Assembly: GCF_030731085.1 (NCBI RefSeq)
Contig: NZ_JASNFN010000005.1
Span: 62,001 to 126,000 of the forward strand
Reading direction: 5' to 3'
Source of the DNA: Blastococcus carthaginiensis
GTDB lineage: Bacteria; Actinomycetota; Actinomycetes; Mycobacteriales; Geodermatophilaceae
Length of the DNA stretch: 64,000 bases
Part shown: in pieces, positions 49,850-57,926 of the stretch
Layout of the letters: every line of letters starts with the position of its first letter
Position numbering within the stretch: the first letter of the stretch is position 1
Position numbers and translations under genes: made by a program
Notes under the pieces: model-generated
What the model was told of the DNA's origin: nothing
Databases searched by the model: none
The model's input: the letters and a program-made list of their open reading frames with translations, nothing else

Positions 49850-50773
49850 GTGGCGATCCGGCTTGAAGACCTGCTGGCGTCCTTCCGGCGGCACCTGCGG
49901 GCCGCCGCCAAGGCGCCGCGGACGATCGAGCTGTACAGCCAAAGCGTCCGGTACTTCTCCCGGTGGCTGATCGAGCGAGGCCGCGAGCCGGTGCTTGACG
50001 AGCTGACCCGGCACGCGATCAGCGCGTGGCTGGCCGAACTTGCCGAGACCGCCGAACCCTCCACCGTCGGCACGCGGCTGCGTGGGATGCGCCGGTTCTG
50101 CCGCTGGCTGGTGAGTGAAGGAGAACTGGAGGTCGCTCCGACCGACGGCATCGAGATCCCCAGCCCGCCCGATAAGCCGGTTCCGATCCTGTCCGACGAC
50201 GAGATCACCGCCCTGCTCAAGGTCTGCGCGGTGCCCCGTGGCCGGCCCGGCGTCTACGACCGAAGCGTCTTCCTGGGCCGCCGGGACGAAGTCGTGCTGC
50301 GGCTGCTGCTGGACACCGGCGTGCGCGTCTCGGAGCTGTGCGGACTCGAGTTGAGCGACATCGACCTGGACCGGGAGCTCGCCTACGTCACCGGCAAGGG
50401 CTCCCGCCCCCGAGTCGTGCCGTTCGGCGCCAAGACCGCCCAGGCCGTCGATCGCTACCTACGGGTGCGCGCGCTGCACCCCTACGCCCGTTCCCCCCGG
50501 CTGCTGCTCGACCAGCGCGGCCCGATGACCCCCGACGGTGCCCGCGACGTGCTCCACACCCGCGCCGCGCAGGCCGGCGTCACCGACGTCCACCCGCACC
50601 GCTTCCGGCACACCTTCGCCCACCGCTGGCTCGCCGGCGGCGGCCAGGAACGGGACCTGATGATGCTGGCCGGCTGGCGCTCGGACGACATGCTCTCCAG
50701 GTATGCCGCCTCCACGGCGGTCGAGCGCGCCCACGACGCTCACCGACGTCTGTCCTTGGGGGATCGGCTGTGA
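49850..50773 (+). CDS. Tyrosine recombinase/integrase (XerC/D-like)
   Basis: Site-specific recombinase of 307 residues. The N-terminal SAM-like core-binding domain (LLASFRRHLRAAAKAPRTIELYSQSVRYFSRWL) precedes the catalytic domain. The catalytic set is complete: Arg159 in DTGVRVSEL, a Lys in the GKGSRPRVVPFG hairpin, His250/Arg253 in HPHRFRHTF, Trp276 in LAGWRS and nucleophile Tyr285 in MLSRYAAS. No excisionase is adjacent. Its length suits either an XerC/D housekeeping enzyme or an integrase of a small element. The repeat-rich flanks favour the latter. Confidence 0.88.
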   Translation: MAIRLEDLLASFRRHLRAAAKAPRTIELYSQSVRYFSRWLIERGREPVLDELTRHAISAWLAELAETAEPSTVGTRLRGMRRFCRWLVSEGELEVAPTDGIEIPSPPDKPVPILSDDEITALLKVCAVPRGRPGVYDRSVFLGRRDEVVLRLLLDTGVRVSELCGLELSDIDLDRELAYVTGKGSRPRVVPFGAKTAQAVDRYLRVRALHPYARSPRLLLDQRGPMTPDGARDVLHTRAAQAGVTDVHPHRFRHTFAHRWLAGGGQERDLMMLAGWRSDDMLSRYAASTAVERAHDAHRRLSLGDRL

Positions 50774-51016
50774 GCCGGTCCCCTGCTGAGGAGTCACGCA
50801 GACTTGTCGGCCACGGGTAACCGGCGGACTGCTGGAGCCAGCAGAGGGGACCGCGAGCGATCTCGGCAGACGCCCGAAAGCCTCCAGTTCTTCTCCAGTG
50901 AACCTGCTGAGTGCCGACTCGCCTCGATGACCTCCTGGCTGGCTGCGAACCGACGATCAGGGCAGCGACCCCCGCCTGCGCGGGCCAGTGGCCTCGGAGA
51001 CCGCGCCGATGGTGAC

Positions 51017-51072
51017 CCTGCGAGTTGATATTGACGGCGTTGACCACTGATGGACGGTGACGAACTCGCAGG
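51017..51072. repeat. Inverted repeat downstream of the recombinase
   Basis: CCTGCGAGTT (51017-51026) and AACTCGCAGG (51063-51072) are perfect 10-bp arms around 36 bases. The match extends outward to TGACC/GGTCA with one extra C. Candidate recombination site or terminal repeat of a small element. Confidence 0.5.
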
Positions 51073-51132
51073 TCAGCGGCTTCAGGCGTGAGCAGACGTC
51101 GTTGACTATCGTGGGCTATTGAGGGTGGTTCG

Positions 51133-51151
51133 TTGGTCGCAACTTGGTCGC
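51133..51151. repeat. Short direct repeat TTGGTCGC
   Basis: TTGGTCGC occurs at 51133-51140 and again at 51144-51151, 11 bases apart (one helical turn). It might be a recombinase arm-type site; no further support. Confidence 0.3.
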
Positions 51152-51457
51152 GTCGTAGTGGCCCCGCCACCCGAACCCCCTCCCCCGCGATACATCACAC
51201 ATGAGCCCCTGCACCTCCTTGCACGGAGCGCAGGGGACGGAGTGCTGGCGGCCGACCGTCGGCCTGAGCAGGACCCGTGTGTTCCGTCGTGATCCCGTGA
51301 TCCGGGACGCCTCCTTCCCGAGACGGCTCAGGAGTCGTTGACTCTGCTTCCTGACCACCTCCCGGGAGCCTGCTCGGCTGTCGTTCGCTGCCCCTCGCCC
51401 GGCCCACGCAGTGATCGACCCGCCCCCGGTTCCCTGAATCAGAGCGAAGGAACGAAC

Positions 51458-52006
51458 ATGACCGATCGATCAGGCGTCCCGGTGCGCCAACTGTCCGACG
51501 AGGAGCTCGAGCGTGAGTGCTTCCACGCACACGACACGCGCCACTGGGTCTTCCTCAACGGATCGGCCACGCAGTTCCGGACCCACACCGAACGAATGCT
51601 CGAGCTGGAGCAGGAGTACCTGCGACGGCATCCGCAACGCACCTGGCAGGGCGTCGACGTTCCCGCGAAGGCACCGTCCCGGGAGGATCACGTCCGTGAT
51701 CTCGTAGCGACATTCTCCCGGGCGATAGCTGCCGTGCTGGACGACGAGGGCGGCTCCGCGATCACCGGTGGCACCGATCGCCGCGAGGTCGAGGCCCAGG
51801 TCACGCTGCTGCGGCACTTCGTGGAGGCACCAGAGGGACGGCTGCACCGACTGGAGGCTCGCCAGCTCGCTCGACAACTCTTCGAGGACAGCCAGGTCGT
51901 CGCCCGCCTCTACCGCCAGGACCCACCGTTGCTGCAGGCTGAACGCGACGTTCGGGTGATCACGGATGCGGGGCGGGCCTGGCTGCAGGAGCACTCCCGG
52001 ACGTGA
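51458..52006 (+). CDS. DUF6158-type protein of unknown function
   Basis: A 182-residue soluble protein. The first 60 residues (PVRQLSDEELERECFHAHDT, then a RHWVFLNGSA segment and a long helix RTHTERMLELEQEYLRRHP) match a family of small actinobacterial proteins that I recall as DUF6158. The last ~100 residues are additional, helical and less familiar. The start is ATG 51458 with GAAGGA upstream. No biochemical role is known to me. It stands alone between two gene-poor stretches. Confidence 0.65.
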   Translation: MTDRSGVPVRQLSDEELERECFHAHDTRHWVFLNGSATQFRTHTERMLELEQEYLRRHPQRTWQGVDVPAKAPSREDHVRDLVATFSRAIAAVLDDEGGSAITGGTDRREVEAQVTLLRHFVEAPEGRLHRLEARQLARQLFEDSQVVARLYRQDPPLLQAERDVRVITDAGRAWLQEHSRT

Positions 52007-52543
52007 GGCTTCACGACCTCAGCCGCCGGGCCGCCCGATCCCCTGACCCGACAGCGGGCGGGTGTTCCGGGCGACCACAACGCCAGCATGCGGGCATCGG
52101 AAGAGAGGCCAGGAAGTGATTCGGCAAGCGCACACAACGGAGCCGGCCGAGTAGCCATCCCGACACAGGAGGACACCACTCGATTACTCCATGCCAACTG
52201 ATGCGGCACTGGGGGATCCGGACGGTCGTCGCACGTCGGCCTCCACCGATCCGGGCAGCACCGGCCGCCCGTCCTCGCTGTACCGCCCGGCGAGCTTGTG
52301 GAGACCCTAATGGGGGTCTGGCGTCCGAATGCGCTGTGGGGCCGGTGATGGTTGTACTGGTGCAGCCGGGTCGCAGGGCCTTCCGGCGGGCTGACTCGCT
52401 CCGCCGGTGCCGCCCTTGAGGAGTTGACCGCAGCGCGATCGCCGCTGCTCGAACTCGCCACCGGTCCGCCGGCCGAGCGCACCCGACCCTCCGGGTGACG
52501 CCCGGTGGGAGTCGGGTGATATCCAGAAGCCGGGGATCGTCAG
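52007..52543. other. Spacer with transposase debris
   Basis: The 537 bases hold only a C-terminal transposase fragment (listed separately). No intact gene, terminal inverted repeat or target duplication was identified. Confidence 0.5.
52281..52385 (-). pseudogene. C-terminal fragment of an IS3/IS481-type transposase
   Basis: The minus strand encodes RLHQYNHHRPHSAFGRQTPI followed by RVSTSSPGG. This matches the end of DDE transposases of the IS3/IS481 kind, where YNxxRPHSALGGxPP is typical. The upstream DDE core is missing, and ALGG is changed to AFGR. It is a degraded insertion-sequence scar. Confidence 0.7.
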
Positions 52544-53779
52544 TCACTTCGGCGCTGCGGTGCCAGTTCCCCGGCGGACGTCGCCCACGCCGGGGTCGAT
52601 GCGGGCCCGCACGACGTCGAGGCTGAGGAGAGCCCCGAGCCCGGCCATACCGGCGGCCACGGCGAAGGCGACCCAGAAGCCTCCCGCGACCTCCGCGAGG
52701 AATCCCCCCAGCGGCGTGCCACAGGTCTGCGCGAGCGCGAACGCGAGGGTGCAGCGCGCGAAGACGGCGCCGAACTGCCGCGGAGGGAGGAAGTCGGCGA
52801 GATGGGCGGCCACGACCGACGGCAGCCCCGACATCATGAGGCCGAACAATACTGCTGACGTCGTCGCAAGGGGTTCCCTGCCAGTGATGGCCAGGAGGAT
52901 TGCGCCGGCCATCACCAGGTGACCCAGCACGAGAGTCCGTCCACGCCCCCAACGGTCCGACAGCCGTCCCAGCACCACACCACCGAGGACCAGCGCGACC
53001 CCTACCACCGTGAAGACCGCTGAGGCATGGCCCGGAGAGAAGCCCACGTCCTCGAGCGCGGCCACCAGGTAGCTCACGTAGATCGAGTACGCCAGTCCGT
53101 AAGCGGCGTAGCCGCTGGTCAGGCCGCGCCAGCCGGGGACCTGCCGCAGGGACACCGCAACCGGGTCGGATGCAGCCGGTGTCGAGCTCGGCGACCGCAG
53201 GACGGCGAAGCACAGCACGAGCACCACCAGGGCCAGGGCCGCTTCGGTCGCGTAGACGCTGCGCCAGTCGGTCGCGCCGTCCGCTCCTCGGACAATGCTG
53301 GTGAGGGCGCCGGCGACGACGATCCCCGCGCCGATCCCCGACCCGATGAAACCGATGGCCAGCCCCCGCTTGGACGGGTGCACGACCGACCCTACGAAGC
53401 CAGGTGACGGCAACCAGATCAATGCCGCACCGAGACCGGTGAGAGCGAGTCCCATGGACAGCACCGGCACGCTTCCCGCGAGGGCCAGGACCGCCAGACC
53501 CACCGCGCTGGCCGCCAGGCCTGCCCGGATCGATGTCGTGGGGCCCAGCCGCGCGCCGAGGAGGCGGACCACGAGGACGCCGAACACGTAGGCGAGGACG
53601 TTGACGGCGCCGGCCAGCCCGGCCACCGCATAGGAGCCTGCCAACTCACGCTCGATCGGGGGAAGAAGCAGCGAGTACGTGAAGCGACCGAACGCCTGCG
53701 CGATGGTGGAGCACAGCACGACCACGGTCACGAGGAGCCACGTCGACCGTCGCTCGAAGCCCGGGCGGGGCTCTGTCAC
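52544..53779 (-). CDS. MFS transporter (YbfB/YjiJ-like)
   Basis: A 411-residue major-facilitator protein with twelve predicted helices. GRFTYSLLLPPIERELAGSY near residue 31 and GLGAALIWLPSPGFVGSVV near 115 resemble the YbfB/YjiJ group. LGRLSDRWGRGRTLV near 280 is the MFS loop motif. GTG 53779 overlaps the IclR-regulator stop (GTGA), so both are made from one mRNA. It probably exports or imports a substrate or product of the catabolic genes upstream; direction cannot be told. Confidence 0.88.
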   Translation of the reverse strand: MTEPRPGFERRSTWLLVTVVVLCSTIAQAFGRFTYSLLLPPIERELAGSYAVAGLAGAVNVLAYVFGVLVVRLLGARLGPTTSIRAGLAASAVGLAVLALAGSVPVLSMGLALTGLGAALIWLPSPGFVGSVVHPSKRGLAIGFIGSGIGAGIVVAGALTSIVRGADGATDWRSVYATEAALALVVLVLCFAVLRSPSSTPAASDPVAVSLRQVPGWRGLTSGYAAYGLAYSIYVSYLVAALEDVGFSPGHASAVFTVVGVALVLGGVVLGRLSDRWGRGRTLVLGHLVMAGAILLAITGREPLATTSAVLFGLMMSGLPSVVAAHLADFLPPRQFGAVFARCTLAFALAQTCGTPLGGFLAEVAGGFWVAFAVAAGMAGLGALLSLDVVRARIDPGVGDVRRGTGTAAPK

Positions 53780-54561
53780 ACCCCGCTGGCCCGACGAGCC
53801 AGGACCCCACCCGTCCCAGTGGCCGCCGCTCGCACGATGGTTGCGACGGTATCGGGTCGGAATCGGGTCGACGGGCCCGTCACGCTGAGGGCAGCGACCG
53901 GCCGCTCCCGGGCGTCCAGAATCGGCGCTGCGACGCAGACGATACCGACGGCTGATTCCTCGTACTCGTAGGCCACCCCGGTCTCGAGGACTCGTTCCAG
54001 TTGCCGTCGCAGCAGGCCGGGAGCCGTCACCGTCCGCGACGTCCGTCTCTCGAGGCCGGCCTCGATCACCCGCCGGAACAATTCGGGACCCGAGTAGGCC
54101 AAGAGGGCTTTGCCGATGGCAGTGCAGTACAGCGGCATGCGACCCCCCACCCGGGAAGGCGACGAGGCCTGGCGATGACCACCGATCTTCGCAACGTAGA
54201 CGACGGAGTCCTCGTCGAGCACCCCGAGGTGCACGGTTTCGTGGGTGCGCTCGTAGACGTCCTCCATGAACGGGGTGGCCACCTCGAGCAGCCCTCGCTC
54301 GACCGAGGCCCGCATCCCCAGCTGGAACACCCGCCCGCTGAGCCGGTACCCACCCTCGACCCTGTCGAGCAAGCGGACCTGCAAGAGGTCGGTGACGATC
54401 CGGTGCAACGTCCCCTTGGGCAGGCCTGTCCGCCTGCCCAGTTCGGCGAGGGCGACGCAGTGGTCATCGGCTCGGAAGGCGAACAGGACCGTCACCACCT
54501 TGCCGAGGACCGTGTTCAGGTCCGCCGGCGGGTGGTCCGGACGAAGCGGTTCGATCGTCAT
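53776..54561 (-). CDS. IclR-family transcriptional regulator
   Basis: A 261-residue regulator. The N-terminal winged helix has LAELGRRTGLPKGTLHRIVTDLLQ near residue 40. The C-terminal effector domain includes LGVLDEDSVVYVAKIGG, MPLYCTAIGKALLAY and GIVCVAAPILDARERPVAALSVTGP. IclR proteins usually sense small organic acids or aromatic intermediates and control neighbouring catabolic genes. It lies 24 bases after the luciferase-like gene, within the presumed operon, so autoregulation of the whole cluster is likely. Confidence 0.93.
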   Translation of the reverse strand: MTIEPLRPDHPPADLNTVLGKVVTVLFAFRADDHCVALAELGRRTGLPKGTLHRIVTDLLQVRLLDRVEGGYRLSGRVFQLGMRASVERGLLEVATPFMEDVYERTHETVHLGVLDEDSVVYVAKIGGHRQASSPSRVGGRMPLYCTAIGKALLAYSGPELFRRVIEAGLERRTSRTVTAPGLLRRQLERVLETGVAYEYEESAVGIVCVAAPILDARERPVAALSVTGPSTRFRPDTVATIVRAAATGTGGVLARRASGV

Positions 54562-54585
54562 GCCGGTCTCGTATGCCGCACCACG

Positions 54586-55671
54586 TCAGCCGACCGCGGC
54601 TACTCGAAGCCGCGGCATGACGTCCGTAGCGAACAGGGTGAGCAACTCGTGGGGCAGCGTGTAGGACCCGACGTGCTGCAGGAACACGGAAGTGGCGCCG
54701 ACCGCTGCGACGGCCCTCAGGCGGCCGACGATCTCCTCCGCAGTCCCGTACAGGCAGAAATGGCGCGCGAAGGCCACGACCGCCTCATCCGACACGAACT
54801 CGTCGCATGCGCGGACGGCGAGATCCCAGTCTTCGGCGTGCACGAGGTCCGGGTACACGCCCAGGACATGGCGAGGCACATGAGCGACGTGCACTCCCGC
54901 CAGCTCGAGGAATGAACCACCGCCGTTCTGCGCGATGCCGGCACAGATCGGCTTGAGCTCGCGCGCAGCCGCCTCGACGTCGTCGGTGACCCGGCAGAAG
55001 GCCGACACGGTGATCGGTACCTGCGTGGTCTTCCCGACCGCTCGCGCGCCTTCCCGAACCCGTGACGTGCTGGCGCTCAGGTTGTCCGGGGCGACGCCGG
55101 ACAGCAGGATGGCGCCGTCGGCGATCTCGCCCGCCAACCGAAGGTTCTTCGGTCCGCTGGCCGCCATGTGGAGCGGCACGTCAGGCATCGGGTCCCGCAG
55201 TCGGGAGCGCACGCCGTGGAAGTCGACCTCCTCACCGGCGAGGAGAGTCCGGATCATGCCGACTCGCTCTCTCATGTCTGCACCCGTGGACTGTCGCAGG
55301 CCCACCGGTCGCACGGCGCTGTCCCCGACCCCGAGTCCGAGCGTGAACCGGCCAGGGGCCAGCTCAGCGACGGTGCGTGCGGCGGAGGCCACCACCGCCG
55401 GATGGCGGGTCACCACGTTGGTCACCGCCGTGCCGACACCGATGCGGCTGGTCCCCGCGACCACGACGGCCGCCGTCGCGTAGACGTCGCGCCACAGCAG
55501 CTGTGAATCGGGCAGCCAGACCTGGTCGTAGCCGAGTTCTTCCGCCTGCTGAGCGACCTCCACCAGCTCCCCCACCGGCCGGCACGGAGGGATCCTGATG
55601 CCGACTCGCAGGGGTGATGACGCGTCGATCGACGTGTCGGGCTGACCCGAGGGGTCTGTCGATAGGGTCAC
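54586..55671 (-). CDS. Luciferase-like (LLM class) flavin/F420-dependent oxidoreductase A
   Basis: A 361-residue TIM-barrel oxidoreductase. LRVGIRIPPCRPVGELVEVA opens the barrel. GYDQVWLPDSQLLWRD near residue 50, ELAPGRFTLGLGVGDSAVRPVG near 110 and LHMAASGPKNLRLAGEIADGAIL near 165 match F420-dependent members (methylene-tetrahydromethanopterin-reductase-like). GTG 55671 overlaps the alpha/beta-hydrolase stop. The substrate is unknown. Likely a key redox step of the catabolic cluster. Confidence 0.88.
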   Translation of the reverse strand: MTLSTDPSGQPDTSIDASSPLRVGIRIPPCRPVGELVEVAQQAEELGYDQVWLPDSQLLWRDVYATAAVVVAGTSRIGVGTAVTNVVTRHPAVVASAARTVAELAPGRFTLGLGVGDSAVRPVGLRQSTGADMRERVGMIRTLLAGEEVDFHGVRSRLRDPMPDVPLHMAASGPKNLRLAGEIADGAILLSGVAPDNLSASTSRVREGARAVGKTTQVPITVSAFCRVTDDVEAAARELKPICAGIAQNGGGSFLELAGVHVAHVPRHVLGVYPDLVHAEDWDLAVRACDEFVSDEAVVAFARHFCLYGTAEEIVGRLRAVAAVGATSVFLQHVGSYTLPHELLTLFATDVMPRLRVAAVG

Positions 55672-56558
55672 TGCGCCAGTTCCGCTCTGGTCGTGGAGCC
55701 CGCGTGGGGTTCCGGGGAAGGACCGGTGGGGCGGCTGCCCCCCGGGGTCGTCGCCGGGTCGCCGGCACGACGGTCGATCCTGGTGAGGAAGGCATCGACG
55801 ACCGTGGCGAACTGCTTCGGGTCGTGGTCGACAGCGGCGACGCCCACCCCCTTGAGGAGGATCGCCTCCGCGTCCGGCAGCGCGGCCGTCAGCCGCTGGA
55901 CGTCCGGCCGGGAGAAGCTGTCGTCCTCGCCGCAGACGACCAGCACAGGCGCATTCACCAGGCTTGCGCGCTCCTCCATCCGGTAGGCGTTGACGGCACG
56001 GTGCCCCTCCTCCACCCGGTCGCGCACGCCCAGGGCGTCGCGGAGCAGCCGGTCGAGGAGGTCGGGGCGGTCGGCCGGGTAGTACGGCCGCCGCTGCGCC
56101 CAGAGGGCAGCGACGTGGGATCCGTCCACGGGGGCGTCCACCTCGTCGATGGGCGGGCGGGCCGCGACCCGGCGGCGCCGGTCGGCGTCGACGAACGGCA
56201 CGCCCGAGAGCACCAGCGAGCGCACCAGGGAGGGATGCGCAGCCGCGACCTCCAAGGCCACGACCCCGCCGGTGTGGTGACCGACCAGGTCGACCGAGGG
56301 GAGCCCGAGGGCGGCGCACAGCTCGGCCACGCCCTCGGCGAACATCTCGATGCTCCACTCCTGCCGCGGCGTCGCCGAGGCACCGAAACCGAGCGTGTCC
56401 ATGGCGATCGCCCGCCGGGTGCGGCCGAGCAGAGGCAGCACGTCGCGGTACTCGTCCCAGGAGCGCGGCGTCTGGTGCAGCAGGAGCACCGGCGCCCCCG
56501 CGCCATGCTCCACGTAGTGGATCTGACCGAATCGCGTGTCCGCGTAGGCCCGCCTCAC
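55668..56558 (-). CDS. Alpha/beta-hydrolase with His in the nucleophile position
   Basis: From GTG 56558 (GGAGGG upstream) the protein has 296 residues. PVLLLHQTPRSWDEYRDVLPLL supplies the oxyanion loop. At the nucleophile elbow the usual GHSxG reads DLVGHHTGGV, putting His95 where Ser normally sits. The Asp (VVCGEDDSFSRP) and His (AAVDHDPKQFA) are present. GHHTG- or GYHTG-type elbows occur in a subset of this superfamily whose chemistry is unclear; it may use another nucleophile or act as a lyase or dioxygenase-like enzyme. It is coupled to oxidoreductase A. Confidence 0.82.
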   Translation of the reverse strand: MRRAYADTRFGQIHYVEHGAGAPVLLLHQTPRSWDEYRDVLPLLGRTRRAIAMDTLGFGASATPRQEWSIEMFAEGVAELCAALGLPSVDLVGHHTGGVVALEVAAAHPSLVRSLVLSGVPFVDADRRRRVAARPPIDEVDAPVDGSHVAALWAQRRPYYPADRPDLLDRLLRDALGVRDRVEEGHRAVNAYRMEERASLVNAPVLVVCGEDDSFSRPDVQRLTAALPDAEAILLKGVGVAAVDHDPKQFATVVDAFLTRIDRRAGDPATTPGGSRPTGPSPEPHAGSTTRAELAQ

Positions 56559-56696
56559 CGCGGCCCTCCGGTACCCGCCGGCGCGGCTCGGGCGGTGAGC
56601 TCCGTCGGCACATCCATCTCCCGCTGCGTCACCTTCCAAGGATGTACGGCGCGCGACGCATGACCGAGCAGGATCCCGTCTCCCGGGACAGCTTGA

Positions 56697-57695
56697 TCAG
56701 GCGCAGCCGAAGTACTCGGCCACCCGACGAGGATCGTGGGTGCGGGTGAGGACGAGCATCAACAGCAACCGAGCCTTCACCGGCGCCAGGTTCCCCGCCG
56801 AGACGATGCCGCGGGCCATCACAGCGGGGCTGACACCGACCCTGCCAGACCCGGTCCGGCTGGCCTGGACCACGACGACGCCGCCGTCCGCCGCGGCTTC
56901 CAGTGCCGCCTGCTCCGCAGGCGTCGGGAAGCCCGCCCCCGTGCCGGCACTCACGATGCCGGCGGCACCGGCACGCACGCTCGCGTCGATCAGCGATGCG
57001 TCCGCCCCGAGGTAGGACATGACGACGTCCACCCGGGGCAGCGCCGCCAGCCCGCTCACGGAGAACGCACCCTCCGCCGGCCACGGCTCACGGCGGTGAT
57101 GGAACAGGACCGAACCATCGGGTTCGATGAACCCCAGCGGCCCGAGTTCGGCCCCGCGGAAGGCGTCGAGCCGGGCGGTTGAGGCCTTGGTGACGTCACG
57201 GGCGGAATGGACGGTGTCGTCCATGAGCACGAGCACACCTCGCCCGGACGCGCCCGGGGCCGCCGCCAGACGGATGGCGTTGAACAGGTTGATCGGCGAG
57301 TCGGAACTCAACCCCGACGCGGGGCGCATCGACCCTGTGAGCACGACCGGCTTGTCGGTCGATAGCACCAGGGCGAGGACGAACGCAGTCTCCTCGAGGG
57401 TATTCGTTCCGTGGGTGACGACGACCCCGTCCACCGAGGGATCGGCGACGAGTTGCACCACTCGCCTGGCCAGCCGCAGGACGTCCTCGACCTGCAGCGC
57501 GTGGCTCGCCGCGCTGCGGAAGGGCACGGGACGGACCCGTGCGACCGCCCTCACCTCGGGGATGACCTCGAGGAGCTCCTCCATGGCGTGCTGCTGGTCG
57601 AGCTCGCCGTAGAACGCCAGGTCCAGCCGGTCACGTCCGCGAGCACCGATCGTGCCGCCGGTGGGGACCAGCGCGACGATGGGCAGTTGCGACAC
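56697..57695 (-). CDS. Asparaginase-like amidohydrolase (type II)
   Basis: A 332-residue enzyme of the asparaginase/glutaminase family. VALVPTGGTIGA gives the nucleophile Thr15, and DVTKASTARLDAF holds the catalytic Lys. The second active-site motif reads THGTNTLEETAF, with Asn98 where most relatives have Asp. That residue contacts the substrate amino group, so a different amide substrate is possible. GTG 57695 follows GAAGGAG; a longer ATG start at 57722 has no ribosome site. There is no signal peptide. Its position within a catabolic operon argues against a simple asparagine role. Confidence 0.85.
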   Translation of the reverse strand: MSQLPIVALVPTGGTIGARGRDRLDLAFYGELDQQHAMEELLEVIPEVRAVARVRPVPFRSAASHALQVEDVLRLARRVVQLVADPSVDGVVVTHGTNTLEETAFVLALVLSTDKPVVLTGSMRPASGLSSDSPINLFNAIRLAAAPGASGRGVLVLMDDTVHSARDVTKASTARLDAFRGAELGPLGFIEPDGSVLFHHRREPWPAEGAFSVSGLAALPRVDVVMSYLGADASLIDASVRAGAAGIVSAGTGAGFPTPAEQAALEAAADGGVVVVQASRTGSGRVGVSPAVMARGIVSAGNLAPVKARLLLMLVLTRTHDPRRVAEYFGCA

Positions 57696-57926
57696 GGCCA
57701 CTCCTTCAGTACCAGGTGACATCCGCTCGGCCGATCGTGGACCGGCCGAGCGAACGCGCGGCCGAGATCCTCGACGAGCCCACCTAGGCCCGCCCGTCGA
57801 GGCAGAGGTCCGCACCGCCGGCAGGGGCGACGTCGGCGACCACCGACCGGGGAGATCCGGACCTGACAGGGGACGCCTTCGGCTCGGCACGGGCCCGATC
57901 CTCCGATTCCGTCGGCCGCTGCAGCC

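Larger units (their letters stand above)
50774..51457. other. Repeat-bearing spacer after the recombinase gene
   Basis: The 684 bases lack a credible gene; short frames have no ribosome site or recognisable product. Present are a 56-base inverted-repeat unit (51017-51072), direct repeats TTGGTCGC at 51133-51140 and 51144-51151, and the DUF6158-type gene promoter region. It is plausibly the end of an integrated element. Confidence 0.5.
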
